A stretch of DNA of 64,000 nucleotides from Rhizobiales bacterium GAS188 (GCA_900104855.1 FNSS01000001.1:558001-622000); one strand, 5' to 3'; counted from the stretch's first letter, positions 41,633-50,667 are shown. The notes: generated by a model not told the origin, from the sequence alone. Numbers and translations are program-made.

Positions 41633-43346
41633 CGCGCAGCCCTTGGCGATGCCGGAAGAGCAGCGAGGGCACCACAATCGCGATGCTGAAGCCGAGGAAG
41701 GGCAAGGCCGCCTGCATCAGCGCATAGACGCCGATCAGGCGCCGGTCGCCGCCGCTCGCCAGCGCCACGGCTTCGGTGGTCACGGTGGTGAAGCGGCCGG
41801 CACCTATCAGCAAGGTCGACAGATATTGGCCGACGCTGACCGCAAAGCCGACCGCGGCCGCCACCAATATGGCGCGGCTCAACATCGGCAGGCGCACCGC
41901 GAACAGGGCGCGCCAGGGGCTCGCGCCGAGCAGCAGGGCCGTCATGCGAAAGCGTGCGTCATAGGCCCGCCAGGGTCCGGACAGCGACAGGAACACATAG
42001 GGCAGCACGAAGACGAGATGGGCAAGGCCGACCGCGAGCCCATTGCCGTCGAGATGCAGCGCGATCATCAGGCTGGCCGTGCCGGCGAGGAAGGTGATCT
42101 GTGGAGCGATGAGCGGGATATAGATGAGATTGAGCGTCGAGGCCGGCGGCACGCCGCGCCGCACCTCATTCTCGAGGCAGGCGAGGGTCAAGAGCAGCGC
42201 CGCCGCGACCGCGGCCGCTCCGACGAGCAAGGTGCGGCCGATGAGCGGCGCCGCGGCAGTGAGCTCGTGCCGCCAGAGATCCAGGGTGACGGCGCGTGGC
42301 AGCACATCGGGAAAGCGCCAGGCGGCCGCGACCGACCAGAGCCCAAGGCTGAGGAAAGCCGACAGCACCAGCGCCCCGATCAACGCGGCGAGCGCAGGTG
42401 CTGCGTTGCGGATCGCGGCCTCGCCGCAATGCCGGCTCCCGGTGACCATCCAATGCCGTGCCGCCAAAGCGACGAGACGCTCGAGCGTCATCCAGCTGGC
42501 GACGCCGGCGAGCACCAGCGCGAGCTGCAGCACCGCCCCGGCGCTCGCCTGGAAATGCCGGCTGAGATCCGGGTCGTCCGCGAGCCGCAAGACCGTGACG
42601 GCGAGCGTCGGGGGCGTGGTTGGGCCGAGCAGCAGCGCCACATCGACGACCGAGAGCCCATAGGCGAGCACGGCCAGCACCGGCAATCGCAGCTGCGGAT
42701 AAAGGCGCGGCATGACGACCTTCACGAAGGCCGCCATGCGCCGATAGCCGAGGCTGCGCGCCACAGCGAAACTGCGCACTGCGTCCGTCTGCGGCAAGGC
42801 AGCAAGCGTCATCAGGAAGAGGAAGGGGATTTCCTTCAGGATCAGCCCGGCCGTGAGCGAGAGACCATAGGCGTCATTGACGATGAGGAGATCGGGCGGC
42901 TCGACGAGGCCGGTCGCCCAGGGCGAGAGCAGACGAAAGATCAGGCCCGAAGGGGCGATGGTGAAGGCGAGCCCGAAGGCCAGCGCCACATGCGGCACGG
43001 CGAGCAGCGGCGACAGCAGGCGCCGCACCACGGCAAAGCCGCGTGTGCCCATGAAGGCCGCCATCAGCATGACGACCCCGCCGAGCGCGAGCGTCGTGGT
43101 GGCGAAGCCGACGAAGGCGCTCACTCCGACCGAGCGCCACAGGCCCGGCATCGCCAGGAGGGTGCGCCAGGGGGCGAGCGTCAGCGACACGCCCCCAAGT
43201 GCCGGCCAATAGCCGAAGGCGGGCAAGAGCGTGCCGGCGAGCCCCGCCGCGATGGGCGAGATGAGCACGGCGAGCGTCAGGACGACGCAAAGGCGCAGGA
43301 CCAACGGTGCGGCGCTGGCGGGCCTCATCCTTTGGTTCTCGGGCAT
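41625..43346 (-). CDS. ynjC: ABC transporter fused permease YnjC
   Basis: 573 residues with two permease halves of about six helices each, fused in one chain, as in YnjC. The first half has the coupling loop near AVARSLGYRRMAAFVKVVMPRLYPQLR; the second near LLGASPWRALFAVRLPMLSRAILVAAAVG. Fused permeases of this type belong to the iron/thiamine/spermidine-like branch. It lies 42 bases after ynjB and overlaps ynjD. Confidence 0.85.
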   Translation of the reverse strand: MPENQRMRPASAAPLVLRLCVVLTLAVLISPIAAGLAGTLLPAFGYWPALGGVSLTLAPWRTLLAMPGLWRSVGVSAFVGFATTTLALGGVVMLMAAFMGTRGFAVVRRLLSPLLAVPHVALAFGLAFTIAPSGLIFRLLSPWATGLVEPPDLLIVNDAYGLSLTAGLILKEIPFLFLMTLAALPQTDAVRSFAVARSLGYRRMAAFVKVVMPRLYPQLRLPVLAVLAYGLSVVDVALLLGPTTPPTLAVTVLRLADDPDLSRHFQASAGAVLQLALVLAGVASWMTLERLVALAARHWMVTGSRHCGEAAIRNAAPALAALIGALVLSAFLSLGLWSVAAAWRFPDVLPRAVTLDLWRHELTAAAPLIGRTLLVGAAAVAAALLLTLACLENEVRRGVPPASTLNLIYIPLIAPQITFLAGTASLMIALHLDGNGLAVGLAHLVFVLPYVFLSLSGPWRAYDARFRMTALLLGASPWRALFAVRLPMLSRAILVAAAVGFAVSVGQYLSTLLIGAGRFTTVTTEAVALASGGDRRLIGVYALMQAALPFLGFSIAIVVPSLLFRHRQGLRDG

Positions 43347-43388
43347 TGCCTTGATGGTATGGTGCGGACCCGTTTTCCGGGGTGATGA

Positions 43389-44636
43389 TCAGCGCACACC
43401 GTAGCGACGTTTCCAGGCTTCGACGATGCGGGTCATCCAGGACGGATGCGGCTCGGGGAGAGTCGGGCCGAGCTCCTCGGTCGAGAGGGTCGCGACGCCG
43501 CGCGGCAAAGCCTCGAAGCGGGCGCGATCTTCGGCCGAGAGCTTGGCCATGGACAAAACCGTGAAGCCGCCGAAACCTGTCGGATCCTGCTTCTTCGCCT
43601 GCGCCTCGGGCGACAGCAGGAAGTCGGCGAGCAGCAGCGCGCCTTCCTTATGCCCCGCGTTGTATGGGATGGCGACGAAGCTCGCATTGCCGATCGTGCC
43701 CTTGTCGAAGACGAAGCTGCGCACGCTCGGCGGCAATCTGCCGCGCGCGATGGCGCTCGAGGCCTCGGCCGGATTGAAGGAGAGAGCAAGATCGATCTCG
43801 CCATCCGCCATCAGCCCGAGCAAGGCGGAGGAGTTCGCCGGATAGGCGCGGCCCTGGCGCCAGAGATTGGGCTCGAGCGCGTCGAGATAAGCGAAGAGCG
43901 GCGCCGTGACGGAGTCGAAATCCTTATCGTCGACCGGCTGCTGCAGACGCGCCCGATCGGGCGTCAGCTCGATCAGTACTTGCTTGAGAAAGCTCGCGCC
44001 CAGGAAATTCGCCGGGTCCGGATAGGCGAAGCGCCCCGGATGCGCCTTCGTCCAGTCGAGCAGCGCCTTTGCGGATGCAGGCGGTGCCGCGAGCGCCGGC
44101 CCGTCGCCGTAGAAGACGATCTGCGCCATGTTCCAAGGCGCCTCATAGCCGCCCGTCGGCACGGTGAAATCGCTGCGCAGCCCGGGCTTCCCTTCGACAT
44201 CGACATAGCGCCAATTGGGCAGGGCTTCGGCGAAAGGACCGAACAGCAATCCCTTCTCCTTCATGGCAGCGAAGTTCGGTCCGTTGATCCAGATGAGATC
44301 CACGGCGCCGTCCTGGTCGCGCCCGGCCGTCTTCTCGGCGAGCACGCGCGACACGGCCTCGGCGGTGTCGCCGAGCTTGACCTCGTTCACCACGACGCTA
44401 TAGCGCGCCTCCATCTCGGCGCCGACCCAGCCGATATAATCGTTGACGGCCTGCGACCCGCCCCAGGCATACCAATAGACGCTCTGGCCTTTCGCCTTGT
44501 CGATGATGGCAGGCCAGTTCCGGGGATCGGGCGATGTGGCCTCGGCGACAGCTTCCGTCGCGACCGCCGAGGCGAGGAGGCCGATCAGCGCAGAGATGAG
44601 AGCAACAGCGGCTTGCCTGAGCATAGTCGTCGGCAT
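43389..44636 (-). CDS. ynjB: ABC transporter substrate-binding protein YnjB
   Basis: 415 residues. The N-terminal hydrophobic signal segment is AAVALISALIGLLASAVATE. The mature start GQSVYWYAWGGSQAVNDYIGWV is characteristic of YnjB, as is DGAVDLIWINGPNFAAMKEKGLLFGP. ATG 44636 shares a base with the stop of the radical SAM gene. The ligand is unknown in any organism I can recall. The upstream radical SAM gene makes a modified small molecule or peptide a reasonable, unproven, candidate. Confidence 0.85.
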   Translation of the reverse strand: MPTTMLRQAAVALISALIGLLASAVATEAVAEATSPDPRNWPAIIDKAKGQSVYWYAWGGSQAVNDYIGWVGAEMEARYSVVVNEVKLGDTAEAVSRVLAEKTAGRDQDGAVDLIWINGPNFAAMKEKGLLFGPFAEALPNWRYVDVEGKPGLRSDFTVPTGGYEAPWNMAQIVFYGDGPALAAPPASAKALLDWTKAHPGRFAYPDPANFLGASFLKQVLIELTPDRARLQQPVDDKDFDSVTAPLFAYLDALEPNLWRQGRAYPANSSALLGLMADGEIDLALSFNPAEASSAIARGRLPPSVRSFVFDKGTIGNASFVAIPYNAGHKEGALLLADFLLSPEAQAKKQDPTGFGGFTVLSMAKLSAEDRARFEALPRGVATLSTEELGPTLPEPHPSWMTRIVEAWKRRYGVR

Positions 44637-45727
44637 CACTGCACCGCATCCCCGCGACGACCGAGACGCTGGGCACGCAGATCCTCGATGAGCGGGCCGA
44701 GCACCTCCTCATGGAAGGCATCGCAGCCGATGCACAGATTGCGATAGGTCTCGCCATGCGGCGTCCGCGTCTCACAGCGCTGCAGGAAGCGGTCGACGCT
44801 CCAGCCATGGGTGAGGCCCATACGTTCGGGCTGGCCGAGATTGATCGCCTGGAAGGCCGGCTGATCGGCAAGACTGTCGAGGATGTCGGTGAGCCGCTCC
44901 TCGGTGAGATTGCCGAGCGGATGCTTCGTCTTCAGGCAACAGGGATAGACATCGCCCGTCGGCTCGATCGCGACCTCGGATCCCGAATAGCGATGATTGA
45001 GGAAATTCAGCCCGCCGGACCAGCGATTGCAGAAATTATCTTCGAGCGTCGCCGTCGACAGGCCGTTCATCCAGGCGCGGCCGCGCGGCCAGAGCTTGCC
45101 GATCCAGGCATCGGGCGTAGCGCCGAAGAAGGAATAGACCGGCCCCTCCTCCTCATGCCAGCGCCGCATGCCGGCCTTGAACCCGGAAGCCGTCATGCCG
45201 GCCGCCTCGAACCAGGAGACGAGCTGCGCCCTGAGCGGTTCGCGCCTCTCGCCTTCCATGCCGACATGGAAATCATCCATGCCGGCGATCGAGATCATCC
45301 AGACGCCGCGCGACAAAAGCTCCTCGATGATCTTTTCGGTCACGAGGTCGCCCGTCGTCTGCACCACCAGCCGCACACCTCCGGTTTGAGCATATTTGCT
45401 GCGCAAGGCCTCGAGGGCCGGATAGAGGATCTCCTCGCGCACCGGATCGATCAGCACCTCGCCGCCCGAGACGATGATGCGGCCGAGGCGCTCCGCAAGG
45501 CCGCCGCCCGGCAGACGCCGCTCGAGATCGAGATAGCGCATATGGTCGGGCAGATTGGCGATGACACGCGGGAATGCACGCTTCGCCTCGGTGACGAGGC
45601 GTTCGAGATCGGCGCGCCCATAGGGGCGGAACTTGTCCTCATAGCAATGCCGACATTTGCGGTGGCAGGCGAAGGACAGGACGTAATAGATCGATTCCAT
45701 GCAATGAGGTCTCGAAGCTAAGGCCAT
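44636..45727 (-). CDS. Radical SAM protein with C-terminal Cys cluster (SPASM-like)
   Basis: About 363 residues. The cluster motif CHRKCRHC (CxxxCxxC) binds the SAM-ligated 4Fe-4S cluster; the barrel continues with IIVSGGEVLIDP (SAM-binding GGE) and RLVVQTTGDL. In the C-terminal part CNRW, VYPCCLKTKHPLGNL and CIGCDAF supply six or more Cys for auxiliary clusters, as in SPASM or twitch domains. Starts at 45769 (TTG), 45727 and 45700 are all possible; none has a strong ribosome site. It is coupled to ynjB. Peptide or sugar modification is the usual job of SPASM enzymes; no precursor peptide is evident nearby. Confidence 0.8.
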   Translation of the reverse strand: MALASRPHCMESIYYVLSFACHRKCRHCYEDKFRPYGRADLERLVTEAKRAFPRVIANLPDHMRYLDLERRLPGGGLAERLGRIIVSGGEVLIDPVREEILYPALEALRSKYAQTGGVRLVVQTTGDLVTEKIIEELLSRGVWMISIAGMDDFHVGMEGERREPLRAQLVSWFEAAGMTASGFKAGMRRWHEEEGPVYSFFGATPDAWIGKLWPRGRAWMNGLSTATLEDNFCNRWSGGLNFLNHRYSGSEVAIEPTGDVYPCCLKTKHPLGNLTEERLTDILDSLADQPAFQAINLGQPERMGLTHGWSVDRFLQRCETRTPHGETYRNLCIGCDAFHEEVLGPLIEDLRAQRLGRRGDAVQ

Positions 45728-45861
45728 CAGGCTCTTGGCACGGATCGGTTCGACCTGACGAGTGGGCAAAGGCCGACAATACTCACTTTAATGTGATGGG
45801 GCCTCTCGATCTTGTGGCCCGGCGCCCCCTTGTCCAGCGTCACAAAAAGAAGAGTCAGACT

Positions 45862-46152
45862 TCACGCCACCTTCGGCACCAGTCGCACGACCTTCATCGG
45901 GGACGCCCGATTGCGGATTTGGGCGAGGTCGTAATTCGCTTGCATCCGCAGCCAGGTATCGGCGGTGCTGCCAAGGGCCTTTTCGAGCCGGACAGCCATT
46001 TCAGGCGTGAGATTGCAACGCCCGGAGATGAGGTTGTGAAGCTGCTGGCGCGTGACGCCGAGACCCTTCGCGGCCTGCGTGATCGAGATACTATTTTCCT
46101 CGAGCGTATCGCCGATCATCTGGCCCGGATGGGGCGGGTTCTTCATGGGCAT
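45862..46152 (-). CDS. higA: HigA-type antitoxin
   Basis: 96 residues from ATG 46152, with AAGGAGG 8 bases upstream. PPHPGQMIGDTLEENSISITQAAKGLGVTRQQLHNLISGR is the XRE helix-turn-helix typical of HigA, and NLTPEMAVRLEKALGSTADTWLRMQANYDLAQ completes the family pattern. It binds the HigB toxin and represses the operon. The toxin gene upstream is frameshifted. The pair sits between the rSAM-ynj operon and two transferase genes on the same strand. Confidence 0.92.
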   Translation of the reverse strand: MPMKNPPHPGQMIGDTLEENSISITQAAKGLGVTRQQLHNLISGRCNLTPEMAVRLEKALGSTADTWLRMQANYDLAQIRNRASPMKVVRLVPKVA

Positions 46153-46166
46153 GGTCTTCGCCTCCT

Positions 46167-46446
46167 TCAATGATAGTCCACAAGGTCAACATCCGAGGCG
46201 TGGCCGTCCTCGAAACGAAAAACAATTCGCCAGTTCGCGCGCACGATCAGCGACCAAAACCCTTTTGAGATCGCCCTTCAGCGGATGCAGCCGAAAGCCC
46301 ACATAATCGAGATCGGCCACACTCTGGGCGGCTTCGAGCAAGGCTAAAATCTGCTTGATTTTGCGTATGTGCTCGGCGTTCACGCCCTTCGGACTGTCGT
46401 CCTCGAAAAGCTGCCGCAATCCCTTGTGTCGAAAACTCTCGATCAT
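46167..46446 (-). pseudogene. higB: HigB-type toxin gene, frameshifted
   Basis: The first part encodes MIESFRHKGLRQLFEDD...VGFRLHPLKGDLK, a clear HigB start. At an A-run on the coding strand (46263-46266) there is one extra base. As it stands the frame ends at 46186 with an unrelated tail (RVLVADRAREL). With one A removed it reads GFWSLIVRANWRIVFRFEDG and ends at 46167, the normal HigB end, 14 bases before higA. HigB is a ribosome-dependent mRNA endonuclease; the catalytic C-terminal residues are lost as written. A real mutation or a homopolymer error would both explain it. Confidence 0.88.
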
Positions 46447-46475
46447 CGTCCCCCCTCGTTCATTTTCTGAGATGG

Positions 46476-46504
46476 AGTGTAAAGCATGAGTTTACATATG
46501 TCAA
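46476..46504 (-). promoter_or_regulatory. higBA promoter with overlapping operator
   Basis: On the leftward strand TTGACA (46504-46499), a 17-base spacer and TACACT (46481-46476) form a good sigma70 promoter about 30 bases before higB. The inverted repeat TGTAAA/TTTACA (46478-46496) covers the -10 and most of the spacer, where HigA would bind to repress. A further TTTTACAC copy is at 46511-46518. Confidence 0.65.
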
Positions 46505-46572
46505 ATGTTATTTTACACTAGGAATATCGCTCTCAGGCCCTTGTCAGCTCTTTGTTGGCCGCCCCCGTCGGC

Positions 46573-47244
46573 TCAGGACCAAGCCCCGACCTCGCCGCGC
46601 AAAAGCCCGCTCGCCCGAAGCCGCGCGACATCCTGTGGCCGATCGACGTCCCAGACGATCGCCGGCTCCGACCAGGTGAGCCCGGCGCGGCGCAAGCGGG
46701 CGCGCGTCTCCTCCATCACATGCGCCGTGCTCCATTCCATGTCGGCGAAGATCGAGGGCGCGGCGCGGCGCAGCCCGACCAGCGCATAGCCGCCATCCTC
46801 GGCCGGCAGGAAGACGGCATCGTATCGCCGCAGCTCGCGAGCGCAGCCGCGCAACAGCTCAGCCGTCAGTGCCGGGCAATCCGAGCCGACCAGCAGGAGC
46901 GGTCCGGGCGCTGCCTCGAAGGCAGCCAGCATGCGCTGCCCGAGATCGCCATGAGCCTGCGCCTCGAGCGTGACACCGAACTCGGCGTGGCAGGCCGCGA
47001 ATGCCGGATGCGAGATGTCCGGCGCACACCATAGCCTGACCTCGTCAAGCCCGGCATCGGCCGAGCAGGCTTCAGTGGCGCTGCGCAGGGTCTTGCGCAG
47101 CAAGGCGAGATGCAGTGCGGCGGCCCCTTCGGCACTGAGGAGCGGGACGAGGCGCGTCTTCGTTTGCCCGGGCACTGGAGCACGGGCGAAGACGGCGATG
47201 CCGCAGGGGTCAGTCGGCACAATCTCAATCGGTTCTTGGGACAT
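46573..47244 (-). CDS. rSAM-associated transferase 1, TIGR04282/DUF2064 type
   Basis: 223 residues, nucleotidyltransferase/glycosyltransferase A-like fold. IAVFARAPVPGQTKTRLVPLL is the start signature, LVGSDCPALTAELLRG the central one, and FLPAEDGGYALVGLRRAAPSIF the acceptor part. The family (TIGR04282, CofC-like) is described as associated with radical SAM/selenodomain proteins and arsenosugar-type pathways. Its start lies 20 bases inside the end of the partner gene, so the two are translated together. It precedes the higBA insertion. Confidence 0.85.
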   Translation of the reverse strand: MSQEPIEIVPTDPCGIAVFARAPVPGQTKTRLVPLLSAEGAAALHLALLRKTLRSATEACSADAGLDEVRLWCAPDISHPAFAACHAEFGVTLEAQAHGDLGQRMLAAFEAAPGPLLLVGSDCPALTAELLRGCARELRRYDAVFLPAEDGGYALVGLRRAAPSIFADMEWSTAHVMEETRARLRRAGLTWSEPAIVWDVDRPQDVARLRASGLLRGEVGAWS

Positions 47245-47944
47245 AGCCGTAGCGCCGCGCCAGCTTGTCGGGATCAGCGCCGAGGAAATAAGCGAGGCGC
47301 AGCCGCCACATCAGCAGGATCAGCCGCCATGCGCCCTTTTTCTCGAAGCGACGGCCGGAGACCGTGACGGTTGCGCCGAGCGCGATCGGCAGGCTCAAGC
47401 GTTTCAAGGCTTTCGAGATGGCGATGTCCTCCATCAGCGCGATGTCCTTGTAGCGCCCCACGCGCCGGAACGCTTCTTCGTCCATGAAGATCGCCTGGTC
47501 GCCGGTCGCGATGCCGGTGAGGCGCGAGCGCCAATTCATCATGAAGGCGACGAGGCGCAACGTCGAGAGGCGCCCAGTGAAGGTGACGTCGAAACGCCCC
47601 CAGCAGCGCTTGCCGGGAGCGAGCGCCGCCAGCACCAGGCGATCGGCATCCTCCGGCAGCCGCACATCGGCATGCAGGAAGATCAGCACCTCGCCGCTCG
47701 CCTGCGCCGCGCCCGCATTCATCTGCGAGGCGCGGCCGCGCGGGGCCGCCACCACGAGATCGGCGAGCGGCCGCGCCTGCGCCAGCGTGTCATCGCAGCT
47801 GCCTCCGTCGGCGATGATGACCTCGACGCCGCGGGCCCGCAACGGCGCAAGCGCCGTGAGAGCAGCTGCGATCCCTGAGCCTTCGTCGAGCACCGGCATG
47901 ATGATGGAAAGGCGTCGAGCCACCCTCCCGTCCTCCAGTTGCAT
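47225..47944 (-). CDS. rSAM-associated transferase 2, TIGR04283 family glycosyltransferase
   Basis: 239 residues, GT-A family 2 type. LSIIMPVLDEGSGIAAALTAL and VIIADGGSCDDT are the nucleotide-sugar-binding motifs; ASQMNAGAAQASGEVLIFLHADVRLP carries the DxD-like part (HAD). GDQAIFMDEEAFRRVGRYKDIALMEDI completes the family pattern (TIGR04283). It pairs with the TIGR04282 gene. In other bacteria the two accompany radical SAM proteins; here a radical SAM gene follows after the higBA module. Confidence 0.87.
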   Translation of the reverse strand: MQLEDGRVARRLSIIMPVLDEGSGIAAALTALAPLRARGVEVIIADGGSCDDTLAQARPLADLVVAAPRGRASQMNAGAAQASGEVLIFLHADVRLPEDADRLVLAALAPGKRCWGRFDVTFTGRLSTLRLVAFMMNWRSRLTGIATGDQAIFMDEEAFRRVGRYKDIALMEDIAISKALKRLSLPIALGATVTVSGRRFEKKGAWRLILLMWRLRLAYFLGADPDKLARRYGYVPRTD

Positions 47945-47988
47945 TGCGTGATTGACGCCGCCCTCTTGCCATGCCCTAAAATCGCGCC

Positions 47989-50667
47989 ATGAGCGACCCC
48001 AAGGAGCAGGCGCAACAGCTGCTCGCCACCGCCGAGGCGAAGCGCCTGCAGGGTGAGGAGGCCGAGGCGTGGCGCCGCTTCGGGCCTTATCTCAGCGAGC
48101 GGCAATGGGGCACGGTGCGCGAGGATTACAGCCGCAACGGCGATGCCTGGACCTATCTGCCGCATGACCATGCCCGCAGCCGCGCCTATCGCTGGGGCGA
48201 GGACGGCATAGCGGGCCTCGGCGACGAGAACCTCAACTGGTGCCTGTCGCTCGCGCTGTGGAACGGCCGCGACCCCTTCCTCAAGGAAAGGCTGTTCGGC
48301 CTGACCAATGCCGAGGGCAACCATGGCGAGGACGTCAAGGAATTGTATTTCTATCTCGACGCCACGCCGAGCCATTCCTATCTGCGCATGCTCTACAAAT
48401 ATCCGCAGCTCGCCTTCCCCTATGAGGAGCTGCGGCGCGAGAACGGGCGGCGCACCACCAAGGATCCCGAATATGAGCTCCTCGATACCGGGATCTTCGA
48501 GGGCAATCGCTATTTCGACGTGACGGTCGAATACGCCAAGGCCTCGCCCGACGACATCCTGATGCGGATCGGCATCGTCAACCAGGCTGCCGAGGCCGCG
48601 ACCCTGCATGTGCTGCCACAACTCTTGGCGCGCAATATCTGGTCCTGGGACGGCGACAGCGAAAAGCCCTGGCTCAAGCTCGTCGACGGCAAGGTCATCG
48701 GACGCCATGCCGGCCTGGAGGATCGCGAACTCGTGATCGAACAGGCCTGCGAGTTCCTGTTCTGCGAGAACGAGACCAATGTGACGCGGCTGTTCGGCGT
48801 CGCTAAGGACGGTCCCTTCAAGGACGGCATCAACGATTTCCTCACTCGCGGACAAGAAGCTGCCATTCGCCGCGACCAGGGCACGAAATGCGCTGCCCAT
48901 ATGGTGATCGAGCTCGCGCCCGGCGCCTCGGCCAGGCTCAATTTGAGATTCCGCCCGGTCGGCGCACCGACGCCTGCCTTCGCGGATTTCGAGACGGTCT
49001 TCGCCTCCCGGATGCGGGAGGCGGATGAATTCTACGCAGCCCTGCAGAGCGATCTTGCGAGCGATGACGCGAAGCTGGTGCAGCGCCAGGCGCTCGCCGG
49101 GATGATCTGGTCGAAGCAGTTCTACGACTATGATGTGAGGATCTGGCTCGCCGGCGACCATGATCAGCCGCCCCCTCCCCCCGAGCGCAGCTCAGGCCGC
49201 AATCACGATTGGGAGCATCTGTCGAACAGCGACATCGTCTCCATGCCCGATACCTGGGAATATCCCTGGTACGCCTCCTGGGACCTCTGCTTCCAGACCG
49301 TGACCTTCGCGATGATCGATCCCGGCTTCGCCAAGAACCAGCTCCTCTTGCTCATGCAAGACCGCTTCATGCACCCGAACGGCCAGCTGCCTGCCTATGA
49401 ATGGGAGTTCAGCGACGCCAATCCGCCGCTCCATGCCTGGGCCGCCTGGCGCATCTACGAGATGGATAAGGCGCTCACGGGCAGGGCCGACCAGCCTTTC
49501 CTCGAGCGCATCTTCCACAAGCTGCTCTTGAATTTCGGCTGGTGGGTGAACCGCAAGGATGCCGACGGGCGCAACGTCTTCCAGGGCGGCTTTCTCGGCC
49601 TCGACAATATCGGCATCTTCGACCGCTCCTCGCCGCTGCCGACCGGGGGCCATATCGACCAGGCCGACGGCACGGCCTGGATGGCGAAATTCGCCTTGAC
49701 TATGATGCGCATGGCGCTCGAGCTCGCGATGCACGACCATGTCTATGAGGACATCGCGGTCAAGTTCTTCGAGCATTTCCTGTTCATCGCCGAGGCGATG
49801 AGCCGGGTCGGCATGACCGAGACCGATCTGTGGAACGAGGACGACCAGTTCTTCTACGACGTGCTGCGGCTTCCCAACGGCCATGGCGTGCCGCTGCGCG
49901 TGCGCTCGGCGGTCGGCCTCATGCCGCTGATGGCGGTGAATGTGATCGACTTCGCCCATGAGAAGGGCCTGCCGAAATTCGCCGAAGCCCTGCAATGGTT
50001 CTTCCATCACCGGCCCGATCTCGCCGGCATGGTGTCGCGCTGGATGGAGCCCGGCCAAAAGGGCTCATTGCTGCTCGCCTTGTTACGCGGACATCGCATG
50101 AAGGCGGTGCTCGCTCGCATGCTCGACGAGACCGAGTTCCTGTCCGATTACGGCGTGCGCTCCGTCTCGAAATACCATGAGGCGCATCCCTATATCTTCC
50201 AGGCCGACGGCAAAGAGTTCAGTATCGGTTATGTGCCGGGCGAATCCGATTCACGCCTGTTCGGCGGCAATTCCAACTGGCGCGGGCCGATCTGGATGCC
50301 GCTCAACTATCTGCTTATCGAAGCTCTCTACGAATTCGAGAGCTATTACAGCGAGGACTTCCTGGTCGAATATCCGGTGGGTTCGGGCAAGACGCTGCCG
50401 CTCGGGAAGATCGCCGCCATCCTCTCCGAGCGCCTGACGCGCCTGTCGCTCAGAGGGCCGGACGGGAAACGCCCGGTGATGGCCGCCTATCCTGGCCTCG
50501 ACAAGCAGCCGGGATCCGAGAGCCTCGTGCTCTTCCACGAATACTATCATGGCGATACGGGCCGCGGCGTCGGCGCCTCGCATCAGACGGGATGGAGCGG
50601 GCTCGTGGCGCTCCTGCTGCGGCCGCGAGCCAGGCAAGAGCAGGAGCATGAGGGCGCGAGCGGGTAG
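47989..50667 (+). CDS. Large GH63-type glucosidase-like protein (MGH1-like)
   Basis: 892 residues, cytoplasmic (no signal peptide). The N-terminal beta-rich part (WGTVREDYSRNGDAWTYLPH, LYFYLDATPSHSYLRMLYKYPQ) is followed by an (alpha/alpha)6 barrel. Barrel motifs are MPDTWEYPWYASWDLCFQ (acid in the catalytic region), GHIDQADGTAWMAKFAL, FGGNSNWRGPIWMPLNYLLIEAL and GASHQTGWSGLVALLL. This is the layout of GH63 proteins such as mannosylglycerate hydrolase and alpha-glucosidases. The N-terminal residues and length fit a conserved bacterial GH63 group with no assigned substrate. It is divergent from the TIGR04283 transferase with 44 bases between starts. Confidence 0.82.
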   Translation: MSDPKEQAQQLLATAEAKRLQGEEAEAWRRFGPYLSERQWGTVREDYSRNGDAWTYLPHDHARSRAYRWGEDGIAGLGDENLNWCLSLALWNGRDPFLKERLFGLTNAEGNHGEDVKELYFYLDATPSHSYLRMLYKYPQLAFPYEELRRENGRRTTKDPEYELLDTGIFEGNRYFDVTVEYAKASPDDILMRIGIVNQAAEAATLHVLPQLLARNIWSWDGDSEKPWLKLVDGKVIGRHAGLEDRELVIEQACEFLFCENETNVTRLFGVAKDGPFKDGINDFLTRGQEAAIRRDQGTKCAAHMVIELAPGASARLNLRFRPVGAPTPAFADFETVFASRMREADEFYAALQSDLASDDAKLVQRQALAGMIWSKQFYDYDVRIWLAGDHDQPPPPPERSSGRNHDWEHLSNSDIVSMPDTWEYPWYASWDLCFQTVTFAMIDPGFAKNQLLLLMQDRFMHPNGQLPAYEWEFSDANPPLHAWAAWRIYEMDKALTGRADQPFLERIFHKLLLNFGWWVNRKDADGRNVFQGGFLGLDNIGIFDRSSPLPTGGHIDQADGTAWMAKFALTMMRMALELAMHDHVYEDIAVKFFEHFLFIAEAMSRVGMTETDLWNEDDQFFYDVLRLPNGHGVPLRVRSAVGLMPLMAVNVIDFAHEKGLPKFAEALQWFFHHRPDLAGMVSRWMEPGQKGSLLLALLRGHRMKAVLARMLDETEFLSDYGVRSVSKYHEAHPYIFQADGKEFSIGYVPGESDSRLFGGNSNWRGPIWMPLNYLLIEALYEFESYYSEDFLVEYPVGSGKTLPLGKIAAILSERLTRLSLRGPDGKRPVMAAYPGLDKQPGSESLVLFHEYYHGDTGRGVGASHQTGWSGLVALLLRPRARQEQEHEGASG

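Noticed and set aside
46186..46446. HigB as an intact 86-residue toxin
   Set aside because: The last 27 residues are unlike the family, while the correct end is present in the next frame.
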